Source: Acidimicrobiia bacterium (GTDB lineage: Bacteria; Actinomycetota; Acidimicrobiia; IMCC26256; JAENVU01). From it: a stretch of DNA of 34,118 nucleotides. Under the pieces are notes generated by a model. It saw only the letters and a program-made list of their open reading frames with translations, ran no database searches and was not told the origin of the DNA. Where the stretch lies: the NCBI GenBank assembly GCA_025361725.1, contig JANYJV010000035.1:1-34118 (forward strand), in the 5' to 3' direction. A program made the position numbers and the translations under genes. Of the stretch, positions 15,649-23,419 are shown in pieces. Positions within the stretch are counted from its first letter, which is position 1, and each line of letters opens with the position of its first letter.

Positions 15649-17565
15649 CTACGAGGCCACCTTCACTCCGATGCCGATCTGCGGGAGGAGCCATCGGGCC
15701 ACGAGGCGCGCCGACGGACCTCGGTAGTGAACCCCGTCCTTGCGCATCTCAACGCCGTCGATCGTGGTGTGGCATTGCGATATGGACGGGCATACGTAGG
15801 CGGCGAGGTCGACGAAACCGACTGCGGGATGAGCGACTGCGAACGAGCGCGTGAGGGCGTTCTTGCAGTCGGTCTGGCGGCGAGAGTCTTCGGTTGCGCC
15901 GAGCAATGTGGAGTAGGCCGCGGTGGTCATGACAATGCGCGCGCCGCGCGCGGAGAGCACGCCGGTGGCGGAGGTGAGCGTGTCCAAATACCAGTCTCGG
16001 TATCCCGGATCGCACGCGGCCACCCACGTGCCGTGATGGAGCAGCTGGATCGCGCCGCTGTCGTTGAAAACCATCAGCACGACATCAGGCACGAACTCCC
16101 GAACTTTGGATGCCCAGTCGTGATCGCATGGGGTGGAGGCAGTGCCGTCTCCGAACGACTCGAAGCGGAACCGAGCGCCGAAGGGATTGACGCACGCGAC
16201 GAGGGCGGCGTTCAGGGTCACCATCGGAGGCGTGACCGCCAGCTTCGAAAAGCCTTCGCCGGCGAGGAAGTATCCGACCGAGTTGCCCACGACCATGAGG
16301 CGCTTTGTATCGGCGTGCGTGTGGGCGCGGCGCGCGCCCGCCGTGGGGTCGGTGATACCGGCGCCCGCGAATGAGATCGGGGCGACGTAGCCCGTTGCGG
16401 CGACCACGGTGATGGCCGCAACGACTCCGACGGCGACGGGTGTGAGCCAGCGCAGCGTCGGTGTCGAGAGCGCACCGCGACGGATCGGTCGTTCGACGAG
16501 AACGAACGAAGCGATTGCGATCGGCATCGTCACTGCGAGTCGCACCGCGAGGAGTCGCCATCCGTCCTGGCCGACCCGGTCGGCGTTGAGCCAGAGGTAG
16601 ATGGGCCAGTGCCAGAGGTAGACGCCGTAGCTGATGGCTCCCAGGCCGACGAACGGACGGAAGGAGAGCGCTCGGGCGAGCGGACCGGGCTGCGGATGGG
16701 CGGCGGCGACGATGACTGCACCGGCCGCGATGGCACAGGCGAGCAGACCACCGCGGTAGAGGTTGACCCCGTCGAGGCGAGCCCAGGCGACCGCCAAGAA
16801 ACCGGCACCGCCCCAGGCCGCGAGCTCGAGTGCGGTCCTCGTTCTCCGGGTGGTAGCCGGACCACGCCAGGCGAGGAATCCGGCCAGGGCCGCGCCCATC
16901 AGAATCGCAGGCGCTCGGGTGTCCGTGCCGTAGTAGATGCGCGTCGCGTCGTGGTGCCAGAACCACAGTCCGAGCGCGAGCGCTGCACTGGTGACCGCGA
17001 GCGCGGTCGACGCTACGAACACCGCGCGGGCGGTCGTACCGGGCGAGAGACTGTTGCCTTCGGCACGCCGCCGACGCCAGGTCAGCAGACCGGCGAACGC
17101 AAGCGGCCACACCAGATAGAACTGTTCTTCGATCGCGAGGCTCCACGTGTGGTTCAGGGGCGACGGCGAGGAGAAGAGCGCGAAGTAGTCGAACCCGCCG
17201 AACACGAATCGCCAGTTCGCCACGTACGCGAGCGTGGCGAGGGCATCGCCTCGGATTCGGTGGAGTTCACTCGGGTCCGCAACGAGCGCGGAGTACAAGC
17301 CGACGAACGCCACCACGAGCAGGAGCGCGGGAAGGAGTCGCCGGGCTCGACGGGCCCAGAAGCCGAGGAGGTTCACCCGGCCGCTCGTCCTCGACTCCGC
17401 CAGAAGCAGCGAGGTGATCAGGTACCCCGACAGGACGAAGAAGAGGTCAACGCCGAGGTAGCCGCCTCGCAACTTGCCGGCGTGGAACAGCAGTACGGCG
17501 ACGACTGCGACGCCACGAACGCCATCCAACGCCCGGCGATGCGGGAGAAGCGACGGCGCGGTCAA
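15649..17565 (-). CDS. Membrane acyltransferase (OafA/YrhL type) with C-terminal SGNH domain
   Basis: A 638-residue protein. The first about 390 residues form an acyltransferase-3 membrane domain starting RALDGVRGVAVVAVLLFHAG, with GGYLGVDLFFVLSGYLIT and around ten hydrophobic helices. The C-terminal 220 residues form an SGNH-like hydrolase domain outside the membrane. In the SGNH domain, VVGNSVGYFLA replaces the usual GDS block (Ser kept, Asp changed to Asn), FNDSGAI is probably block II-III, and DGVHYRGPSA keeps the terminal Asp and His. Such proteins O-acetylate or otherwise acylate surface polysaccharides. The start is TTG 17565, since no better start follows in frame before the first helix. 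It stands apart from the arabinose cluster, but both concern envelope glycans. Confidence 0.92.
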   Translation of the reverse strand: MTAPSLLPHRRALDGVRGVAVVAVLLFHAGKLRGGYLGVDLFFVLSGYLITSLLLAESRTSGRVNLLGFWARRARRLLPALLLVVAFVGLYSALVADPSELHRIRGDALATLAYVANWRFVFGGFDYFALFSSPSPLNHTWSLAIEEQFYLVWPLAFAGLLTWRRRRAEGNSLSPGTTARAVFVASTALAVTSAALALGLWFWHHDATRIYYGTDTRAPAILMGAALAGFLAWRGPATTRRTRTALELAAWGGAGFLAVAWARLDGVNLYRGGLLACAIAAGAVIVAAAHPQPGPLARALSFRPFVGLGAISYGVYLWHWPIYLWLNADRVGQDGWRLLAVRLAVTMPIAIASFVLVERPIRRGALSTPTLRWLTPVAVGVVAAITVVAATGYVAPISFAGAGITDPTAGARRAHTHADTKRLMVVGNSVGYFLAGEGFSKLAVTPPMVTLNAALVACVNPFGARFRFESFGDGTASTPCDHDWASKVREFVPDVVLMVFNDSGAIQLLHHGTWVAACDPGYRDWYLDTLTSATGVLSARGARIVMTTAAYSTLLGATEDSRRQTDCKNALTRSFAVAHPAVGFVDLAAYVCPSISQCHTTIDGVEMRKDGVHYRGPSARLVARWLLPQIGIGVKVAS

Positions 17566-17684
17566 GTATCGGATCTTGTCACAGCGCTACCAAGACCCGA
17601 GCCGTAGTGAGGAACAAACGGAGGCGAACCGCTCGGGAGCATCCCGCTCAACCGCGCGTGAACCGACACCGAGCGTACGAGCAA

Positions 17685-18422
17685 TCAGGCGGTGCCAAAC
17701 ATGGTGCGCCACTGTTCGAGCGTCGGAAGGCGGAACACGTAATTGCTGCTGCGGGTCGCACCCATCGTGGCCGACGGTTCGGCGGAGTACTGGTGACCCG
17801 GGAACAGCACGGTGTCGTCGGACACCTGGGCGAGGCGTTGCGTCAGCGAGAAGTACAACTCGTCCGAGTCACCGCCGGGAAGATCGGTGCGACCACAGCC
17901 GTCGAGGAACAGGGTGTCGCCCGCAATCAACCGCCCGTCGACGAGAAAGCACTGACTGCCAGGGGTGTGCCCGGGCGTGTGCACGAGGGTCACATCCACC
18001 GCGCCGACCGACACCACATCGCCGCCGTCGTGCAGCACGAGATCCGAATCGGAACAGCCGGTCACGCGTTTCACGCCGAACGCTTCTTCACGGTGGACGT
18101 GAATCGGCGCGTCTACGCCGTCGAGTGCGAGAAGTTCGGCCACCCCTTCGATGTCCCACCCCGCCATGGATCCGCCGACGTGGTCGGGGTGGTAGTGGGT
18201 GACCAGCGCGCCGGTGACGGACAGTCCGTCGGCATCGGCGATCTCGACGAGTTCCCGAACGGCGTACGCCGGATCGACGATCAGCGCCTCACCCGTTTCG
18301 CGGTCACCGATGAGGTACGCGAAGTTCACCATCTGCTGCGCGACGGGATTGTCCGTGGCGAAGTCACGCCCTGACAACAACTGCCGAAAATAGAGCCGAT
18401 TTGGAGTTCCAGTCTGTGTCAC
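17685..18422 (-). CDS. MBL-fold metallo-hydrolase (glyoxalase II/persulfide dioxygenase-like)
   Basis: A 245-residue metallo-beta-lactamase-fold protein with THYHPDHVGG (H76, H78, D80, H81), HTPGHTPGSQ, AGDTLFLDGCGRTD and PGHQYS, which together provide the full dinuclear or mononuclear metal site. The N-terminal RQLLSGRDFATDNPVAQQMV and VNFAYLIGD resemble thioesterase/persulfide dioxygenase-type members acting on glutathione- or other thiol-linked substrates. GTG 18422 is selected because the frame upstream is unlike the family; there is no strong ribosome site. It is divergent from the molybdopterin oxidoreductase and has a dispersed repeat copy in its upstream region. Exact substrate unknown. 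Confidence 0.87.
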   Translation of the reverse strand: MTQTGTPNRLYFRQLLSGRDFATDNPVAQQMVNFAYLIGDRETGEALIVDPAYAVRELVEIADADGLSVTGALVTHYHPDHVGGSMAGWDIEGVAELLALDGVDAPIHVHREEAFGVKRVTGCSDSDLVLHDGGDVVSVGAVDVTLVHTPGHTPGSQCFLVDGRLIAGDTLFLDGCGRTDLPGGDSDELYFSLTQRLAQVSDDTVLFPGHQYSAEPSATMGATRSSNYVFRLPTLEQWRTMFGTA

Positions 18423-18441
18423 CGAGAGATTGTGACATCCC

Positions 18442-18534
18442 GATGGCTCGTTCGTTCGCCGCCTCGGTGCTCGCGGTCTTCGTGGGCTCGCTGCCTCGCT
18501 GCTCGCCTCCGCAAGCTCCGGCTCGGGTGCCGGT
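18442..18534 (+). repeat. Dispersed ~90-base repeat, copy A
   Basis: It starts GATGGCTCGTTCGTTCGCC and ends in GCTCCGGCTCGGGTGCCGG. Most positions match copies B (31373-31462) and C (32057-32145, inverse), with single-base indels that break any shared reading frame. It lies between the divergent MBL and molybdopterin genes, 48 bases before the latter's ATG. Confidence 0.8.
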
Positions 18535-18581
18535 ACATCGGTCCTGTTCGTTCCAGCAATCAGGTAGGTAGCCTCCCCAGC

Positions 18582-20855
18582 ATGACAAAGCGGATTGAAT
18601 ACCGGACGTGTCCACTCTGTGAAGCAACGTGCGGATTGGAGCTGCACCTGGACGACGATGAACTCACGCTCGTTCGGGGAGACAAGGAAGACGTCTTCAG
18701 TGCGGGGTACCTGTGTCCGAAGGGAACGGCGCTCAAGCAACTCGATGCGGATCCGAACCGCATCCGCACGCCACAGATCCGGCGCGGCGACACGTGGTAC
18801 GACGCCACCTGGGACGAAGCGTTCGCCGAGATTGAAGCGCGTCTGCCGCCGATCATGGAACGTGACGGCCGAGATGCCGTCGGCGTGTACATGGGCAACC
18901 CGGGCGCACACAACCTTGCGAACCTCGTCTACAACCGCGTCCTGAATCAGAGTCTCGGCACGAAGAACCTGTTCAGCGCGAGCACCGTCGACCAGATGCC
19001 GAAGCAGGTGAGTTCTGGGTTGATGTTCGGTGCCGCGCTCACGGTGCCCGTCGCAGATATCGATCGCATGGACTACCTCGTCATCATGGGTGCGAACCCG
19101 TACGCGTCGAACGGCAGCCTGATGACCGCTCCGGACTTTCCCGGCCGGCTGGAACGACTCCAGGCGCGCGGCGGCACCGTGGTCGTGATTGACCCGCGCC
19201 GGTCGCAGAGCGCAGAGAAGGCGGACGAACACCTCTTCATCCGGCCGGGAACGGACGCTCACTTCCTCTTCGGCGTGGTCAACGTGCTGCTCGCCGAAGG
19301 TCTCGTGTCGCTCGGAAACTGTGAAGGTCTGGTCGACGGGCTCGAGGAGATCGAGCGCCTCGCACCGAGCTTCCCCCCCGAGGTCGTTGCGCCGGTGTGT
19401 GGCATCGACGCGGACACGATCCGCAGCATGGCTCGGAAACTTGCGAGCACCGATCGTGCGGGCATCTACGGACGCATCGGCACGTGCACGCAAGAGTTCG
19501 GCACGGTGGCGTCGTGGCTGGTGGACGTCGTCAACATCCTGGCCGGCAACCTCGATCGTGAGGGCGGGATGATGTTCACGCTCCCGGCCACGGCGAGCGC
19601 GTCGATCGGTGGTGGGGGAGACGGTAAGGGTCGTGGGGTTCGCTTCGGGCGCCGGCACAGCCGAGTGAAGCAGCTGCCGGAGTTCTTCGGTGAGTATCCC
19701 GTCGCCACGTTGGCGGATGAGATCGAGACGCCGGGCGCAGGCCAGATCAAGGCGCTCGTGACCGTTGCGGGAAATCCGGTGCTCTCCACGCCGGACTCGG
19801 ATCGGCTCGACGCGGCGTTCGCGTCGCTCGAGTTCATGGTGTCGATCGACATCTACCGCAACGAGACCACCAAGCACGCCGACGTGATCCTGCCGGCACC
19901 CCGCGTTCTCACCAAGGGTCACTACGACCTTGCGCTGTACGCGCTTGCGGTTCGGAACGTCGCGAACTATTCACCGCCGATCATCGAGCTGCGCGGTGAT
20001 GAGCAGCCGGAGTGGGAGACGATGCTGCGACTCGCCGCGATCGTCGCCGGTCAGGGTTCGAGCCCGGAGGCGGCTGCTGCGCTCGACGACTTCGCGCTGG
20101 TGAGCGTGGTGCAGAAGGCGGTCACCCGAAGTGGGTCGCCGATCGAAGGGCGAGATGCCGGCGAGCTGGTCGACGAACTCTCGAAGAACGGCCGGCGTGG
20201 CCCGGAACGGGTGGTGGACTTCATGCTCCGAACCGGCGCGTACGGCGACCAGTTCGGCGCCCCCGGGTACGAAGGCGGACTGTCACTCGCGGTGCTGGAA
20301 GCCAACCCGCACGGCGTCGACCTCGGCGCACTCAAGCCTCGCCTTCCCGAAGTGTTGAAGACGCCATCCGGCAAGATCGAGATCGCGCCCGAAGCGATCG
20401 TCGCCGACGTCGAGTCACGGCTCATCCCGTCACTCGACCGCCGAGCGAATGGCGAACTCGTGCTCGTCGGTCGACGCGACCTTCGGTCCAACAACTCGTG
20501 GATGCACAACATCGAAATCCTGGTGAAGGGCAAGCCGCGTTGCACGCTGCAGATCCACCCGGACGATGCGATCCGGGCCGGGATCGCGGACGGTGATCTC
20601 GCACGCGTGCGATCGCGCGTTGGCATGGTGGAACTCGCGGCCGAAGTCACCGACGGCATCATGAGCGGCGTCGTGAGCATTCCCCACGGTTGGGGTCACG
20701 ACATGAAGGGTGTCGACATGGAGGTGGCCGAGCGCTATTCCGGCGTCAACAGCAACATCCTCACTGACGGCGAGCTCATGGATCCGCTCTCGGGCAACTC
20801 GGTCCTGAACGGCATCCCCGTCACCGTCGAAGCCCTCGTCTCCGCTCACGCGTAG
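18582..20855 (+). CDS. Molybdopterin-dependent oxidoreductase with N-terminal 4Fe-4S site
   Basis: A 757-residue DMSO-reductase-family enzyme. The cluster-binding cysteines C10, C13, C17 (CPLCEATC) and C45 (CPKG) precede the molybdopterin domains; WDEAFAEI, NPGAHN, IMGANPYASNG and VVVIDPRRSQSAEKADE follow in family order. The C-terminal bis-MGD domain includes LVLVGRRDLRSNNSWMHN and HPDDA. At the metal-ligand position I read STVDQMPKQ, which would put Asp137 where formate dehydrogenases have Cys or selenocysteine; this placement is my own alignment. No signal peptide is seen, so it is cytoplasmic. It resembles uncharacterised mycobacterial-type oxidoreductases rather than a known respiratory enzyme. 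There are no partner subunits nearby. Confidence 0.92.
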   Translation: MTKRIEYRTCPLCEATCGLELHLDDDELTLVRGDKEDVFSAGYLCPKGTALKQLDADPNRIRTPQIRRGDTWYDATWDEAFAEIEARLPPIMERDGRDAVGVYMGNPGAHNLANLVYNRVLNQSLGTKNLFSASTVDQMPKQVSSGLMFGAALTVPVADIDRMDYLVIMGANPYASNGSLMTAPDFPGRLERLQARGGTVVVIDPRRSQSAEKADEHLFIRPGTDAHFLFGVVNVLLAEGLVSLGNCEGLVDGLEEIERLAPSFPPEVVAPVCGIDADTIRSMARKLASTDRAGIYGRIGTCTQEFGTVASWLVDVVNILAGNLDREGGMMFTLPATASASIGGGGDGKGRGVRFGRRHSRVKQLPEFFGEYPVATLADEIETPGAGQIKALVTVAGNPVLSTPDSDRLDAAFASLEFMVSIDIYRNETTKHADVILPAPRVLTKGHYDLALYALAVRNVANYSPPIIELRGDEQPEWETMLRLAAIVAGQGSSPEAAAALDDFALVSVVQKAVTRSGSPIEGRDAGELVDELSKNGRRGPERVVDFMLRTGAYGDQFGAPGYEGGLSLAVLEANPHGVDLGALKPRLPEVLKTPSGKIEIAPEAIVADVESRLIPSLDRRANGELVLVGRRDLRSNNSWMHNIEILVKGKPRCTLQIHPDDAIRAGIADGDLARVRSRVGMVELAAEVTDGIMSGVVSIPHGWGHDMKGVDMEVAERYSGVNSNILTDGELMDPLSGNSVLNGIPVTVEALVSAHA

Positions 20856-20868
20856 GTGGCGTTGGACG

Positions 20869-21672
20869 TCAGGTGGTTCCAGCAGTCATCTGGGCCATGC
20901 CGGTGAGGAACGCGTCGCAGTTCTGGGTCTTGCCGACGACGAGGTCCTTCTGATTCCAACCGCCGGGGACCAGCTCGGGCGTGTAGTACTCGAAGCCGTC
21001 AGGGTCCTCGATCGCGCGCACGATGTCCGCCGCGCAATCAGCCGCGGTCACGAACGGTCCGTCGTAGAGGCCCGGGAGTTCTCCCGGTTGGAGTTTCCAG
21101 ATCTCGGTTGCGATCGGTCCGGGCAGGACCAGCTTCACGTGCACTCCGGTGCCGTCCAGGTCGATGCGGGCCGCTTCGCTCCAGCCGCACATCGCGAACT
21201 TCGACGCGCTGTAGGCGGCTTCGTGGGCGATCCCGAGTCGACCGCCCATGCTCGAGACGTTCACGATGAGTCCGGATCGTCGGGCGAGCATCTGCGGCAG
21301 GAGCACGGTCGCCATGCGGATCGGCGAAACGAAGTTGGTGCGCATGGTCACGTCGACATCGTCGGCAGTGAGGGTCTGCACGAGCTTGCGCTTGCCGATG
21401 GCGGCGTTGTTCACCAACGCGTCAGCGTGTCCGAACCGGTCCTCGCAGCTGCGGGCCACGTCCTCGGCGACCGCGAGGTCGGACAGGTCGGCCACCCACA
21501 TTTCCGAATCGGGGGACGCAATCTGACATTCGGCGAGGACCGACTCGAGCCGATCGGCTCGGCGGGCGACGATGCCGACGCGCGCGCCTGCTCCGGCGAG
21601 CTGGGACGCGAGCGCCGCGCCGATGCCCGACGACGCGCCGGTGACGATGATCGTGCTCCCGTCGATCTTCAT
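20869..21672 (-). CDS. Short-chain dehydrogenase/reductase
   Basis: A 267-residue classical SDR with the NAD(P) motif TGASSGIGAALASQL (about 11-25), NNAAIG, the catalytic Ser in NVSSMGG and YSASKFAMCGWSE with Tyr and Lys. It oxidises or reduces an unknown hydroxy/keto substrate with a nicotinamide cofactor. It is the last gene of the minus-strand arabinose-lipid cluster, 15 bases after the second glycosyltransferase-like gene, and may simply ride along. It is distinct in sequence from DprE2 at 26100-26861. The C-terminus (YYTPELVPGGWNQKDLVVG) is not diagnostic. Confidence 0.9.
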   Translation of the reverse strand: MKIDGSTIIVTGASSGIGAALASQLAGAGARVGIVARRADRLESVLAECQIASPDSEMWVADLSDLAVAEDVARSCEDRFGHADALVNNAAIGKRKLVQTLTADDVDVTMRTNFVSPIRMATVLLPQMLARRSGLIVNVSSMGGRLGIAHEAAYSASKFAMCGWSEAARIDLDGTGVHVKLVLPGPIATEIWKLQPGELPGLYDGPFVTAADCAADIVRAIEDPDGFEYYTPELVPGGWNQKDLVVGKTQNCDAFLTGMAQMTAGTT

Positions 21673-21687
21673 GTCATCTGCCTCGAC

Positions 21688-23376
21688 CTACTTCGCCGGA
21701 TGTTTGAAGAAAGCCGCAAGGAGCGCGTTGTGATTCATGTACTTCACTCGCGACGGCAGCTGGTGCGCGTATGCGTTGAGTCGGTGTTCGAGGATGTGCC
21801 CCTCGCGTTCGTTGGACGCATAGAAGTCGATCGTGTCCTGGAACCCCGAAACGTTGTGTTCGCGAAGCACCCACCTGCCGGCGTGCCAGAGGCCAACCGG
21901 TTCCCTCGACACTTCGAAGGTCAACGGATATACCGCGATCGCCCGGACGTGGTTCTTCGCCAGGATGTCCCGAACGGTCCGAGACGGAACGTGACCCCCG
22001 TGGTCGCGCATCTGCACCGTGATGTCGTACGTACCGAGGCCGAGCAAATCGACGACGGGTCCCCGGTGGAACAACGTGACGTAGCCGAGCTCACCTGTGG
22101 CGACTGCCCGACCCTGGTACTTGGTCTCGAAGAACTTCCCGATCTGATAGCGCTGGCGGTAGGTGTTACTGGACGCCAGCGGCGTCGCGATCGTGAGGCC
22201 GAGCCGACCCGTTGATACGGCGGCGAACGTCAACAGGAAGAGGAGAAGTGCGGGTCGGTAGGTGGTGGCGGTGACCGTCATCTCGGACGCCATGCGACAG
22301 ATCACGAACGTGCCGAACATGATGAGGTACATCTCGTAGCGGTTCCACCAACCGATCTCTCCCCACTCGGCGTGGGCCAGCAGCGCCACGATCAGGGTGA
22401 CGGCGGAGAGCACGTGGTCATTGCGCCCGGATACGCCGACCCACACGAGGTACGCGAGGGCGAGCAGTCCGAAGATGAGCAGAATCGGATCCGACGCGAG
22501 GGCCTCGAGCAGTTTGCCGGGGCTGCGCAGTGGTCTGCGATTCGCCTGGGCGGCTTTGGCGATGACCGAGTTCGGGAGGAAGCTGCGTCCGAATCCCCGG
22601 TTGGTCGCGCCGTAGATGGCGAAGGGCAGACCCGAGACTCCGACCGCCAGCGCGCCGGTCCGCAGTGCGGCGAATCTCGACCACGAGATGTCCCGCGTAC
22701 TGAACTGGCCCGAGCGCCGCACGAGGAGCGCCACCGCGATCCCGAGGGCGAAGAAGACCGTCTCGACGCGCACGGTGCCGGCCACGAACAACACGCCGAG
22801 GAGTGGTGCGACCGCGCGTGGACTGAGGGTGGTGGACTCGAGCCGGACCAGCAGCAGTCCGGCCAACAGGATCAGGACACTGTGGAGCACGTGCTCCATT
22901 CCGAGCATGATCATGCCGGGGAGGAACAGCAACAGGACGGGAAGCGCGGCCGTCGCAAGGTAGGAGATCGGATGACTTCGCCGGGGAGTCACGAACCGCT
23001 GGTAGGACGCGAAGATCCACAGCACGACTGCGGCCGCGATCGCGTTGAAGATCAACGGCAACAGGTTGAGTGACGACGGAATGAACCAGCTCACCGCGGC
23101 GAGGGATGCGGTCCATAGGGGTGAAGACGACGCGGGTTCATAGACCCCATTCACCACGCCCCAGGTCCCGTGGTTGGCGAGCTGGCGAGCCATGCTCATG
23201 TGGATCGCGGGGTCGTCGATGACGTAGACGAGGTGGCCGTCGGCCGCGCGGTTCGCCAGGATGATGAGCAAGACCGTGACGGCCGCGGTCATACCTCCGG
23301 CGACCTGAAGGAACCGGCGCCGTTCGGCGGCGGATGCTCGAATATCACCCGCCGCGAGCGTGCCTGGTGCGATCAC
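21688..23376 (-). CDS. Multi-spanning membrane protein, GT-C glycosyltransferase-like
   Basis: A 562-residue protein with roughly 10-12 hydrophobic segments. After the first helix, the loop HLVYVIDDPAIHMSMARQL, then YEPASSSPLWTASLAAVSWF, resembles the acidic first-loop motif and the following proline/tryptophan segment of AftB-type and related polyprenyl-phosphate-dependent GT-C transferases. The C-terminal third is soluble and probably extracytoplasmic. The start is GTG 23376. It lies 43 bases downstream of another GT-C-like gene in the same operon as ubiA-dprE1-dprE2, so decaprenylphosphoryl-arabinose is the natural donor candidate. That donor choice is inference from context; the family call rests on topology and motif only. 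Confidence 0.72.
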   Translation of the reverse strand: MIAPGTLAAGDIRASAAERRRFLQVAGGMTAAVTVLLIILANRAADGHLVYVIDDPAIHMSMARQLANHGTWGVVNGVYEPASSSPLWTASLAAVSWFIPSSLNLLPLIFNAIAAAVVLWIFASYQRFVTPRRSHPISYLATAALPVLLLFLPGMIMLGMEHVLHSVLILLAGLLLVRLESTTLSPRAVAPLLGVLFVAGTVRVETVFFALGIAVALLVRRSGQFSTRDISWSRFAALRTGALAVGVSGLPFAIYGATNRGFGRSFLPNSVIAKAAQANRRPLRSPGKLLEALASDPILLIFGLLALAYLVWVGVSGRNDHVLSAVTLIVALLAHAEWGEIGWWNRYEMYLIMFGTFVICRMASEMTVTATTYRPALLLFLLTFAAVSTGRLGLTIATPLASSNTYRQRYQIGKFFETKYQGRAVATGELGYVTLFHRGPVVDLLGLGTYDITVQMRDHGGHVPSRTVRDILAKNHVRAIAVYPLTFEVSREPVGLWHAGRWVLREHNVSGFQDTIDFYASNEREGHILEHRLNAYAHQLPSRVKYMNHNALLAAFFKHPAK

Positions 23377-23419
23377 CGAGCCGACTCTATCGGTGGTCCT
23401 TTGCGAGAGGCTCCGGCGC

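Noticed and set aside
18423-19922. Extension of the MBL-fold gene to 745 aa
   Set aside because: The extension is antisense to the molybdopterin oxidoreductase and unlike the MBL family.
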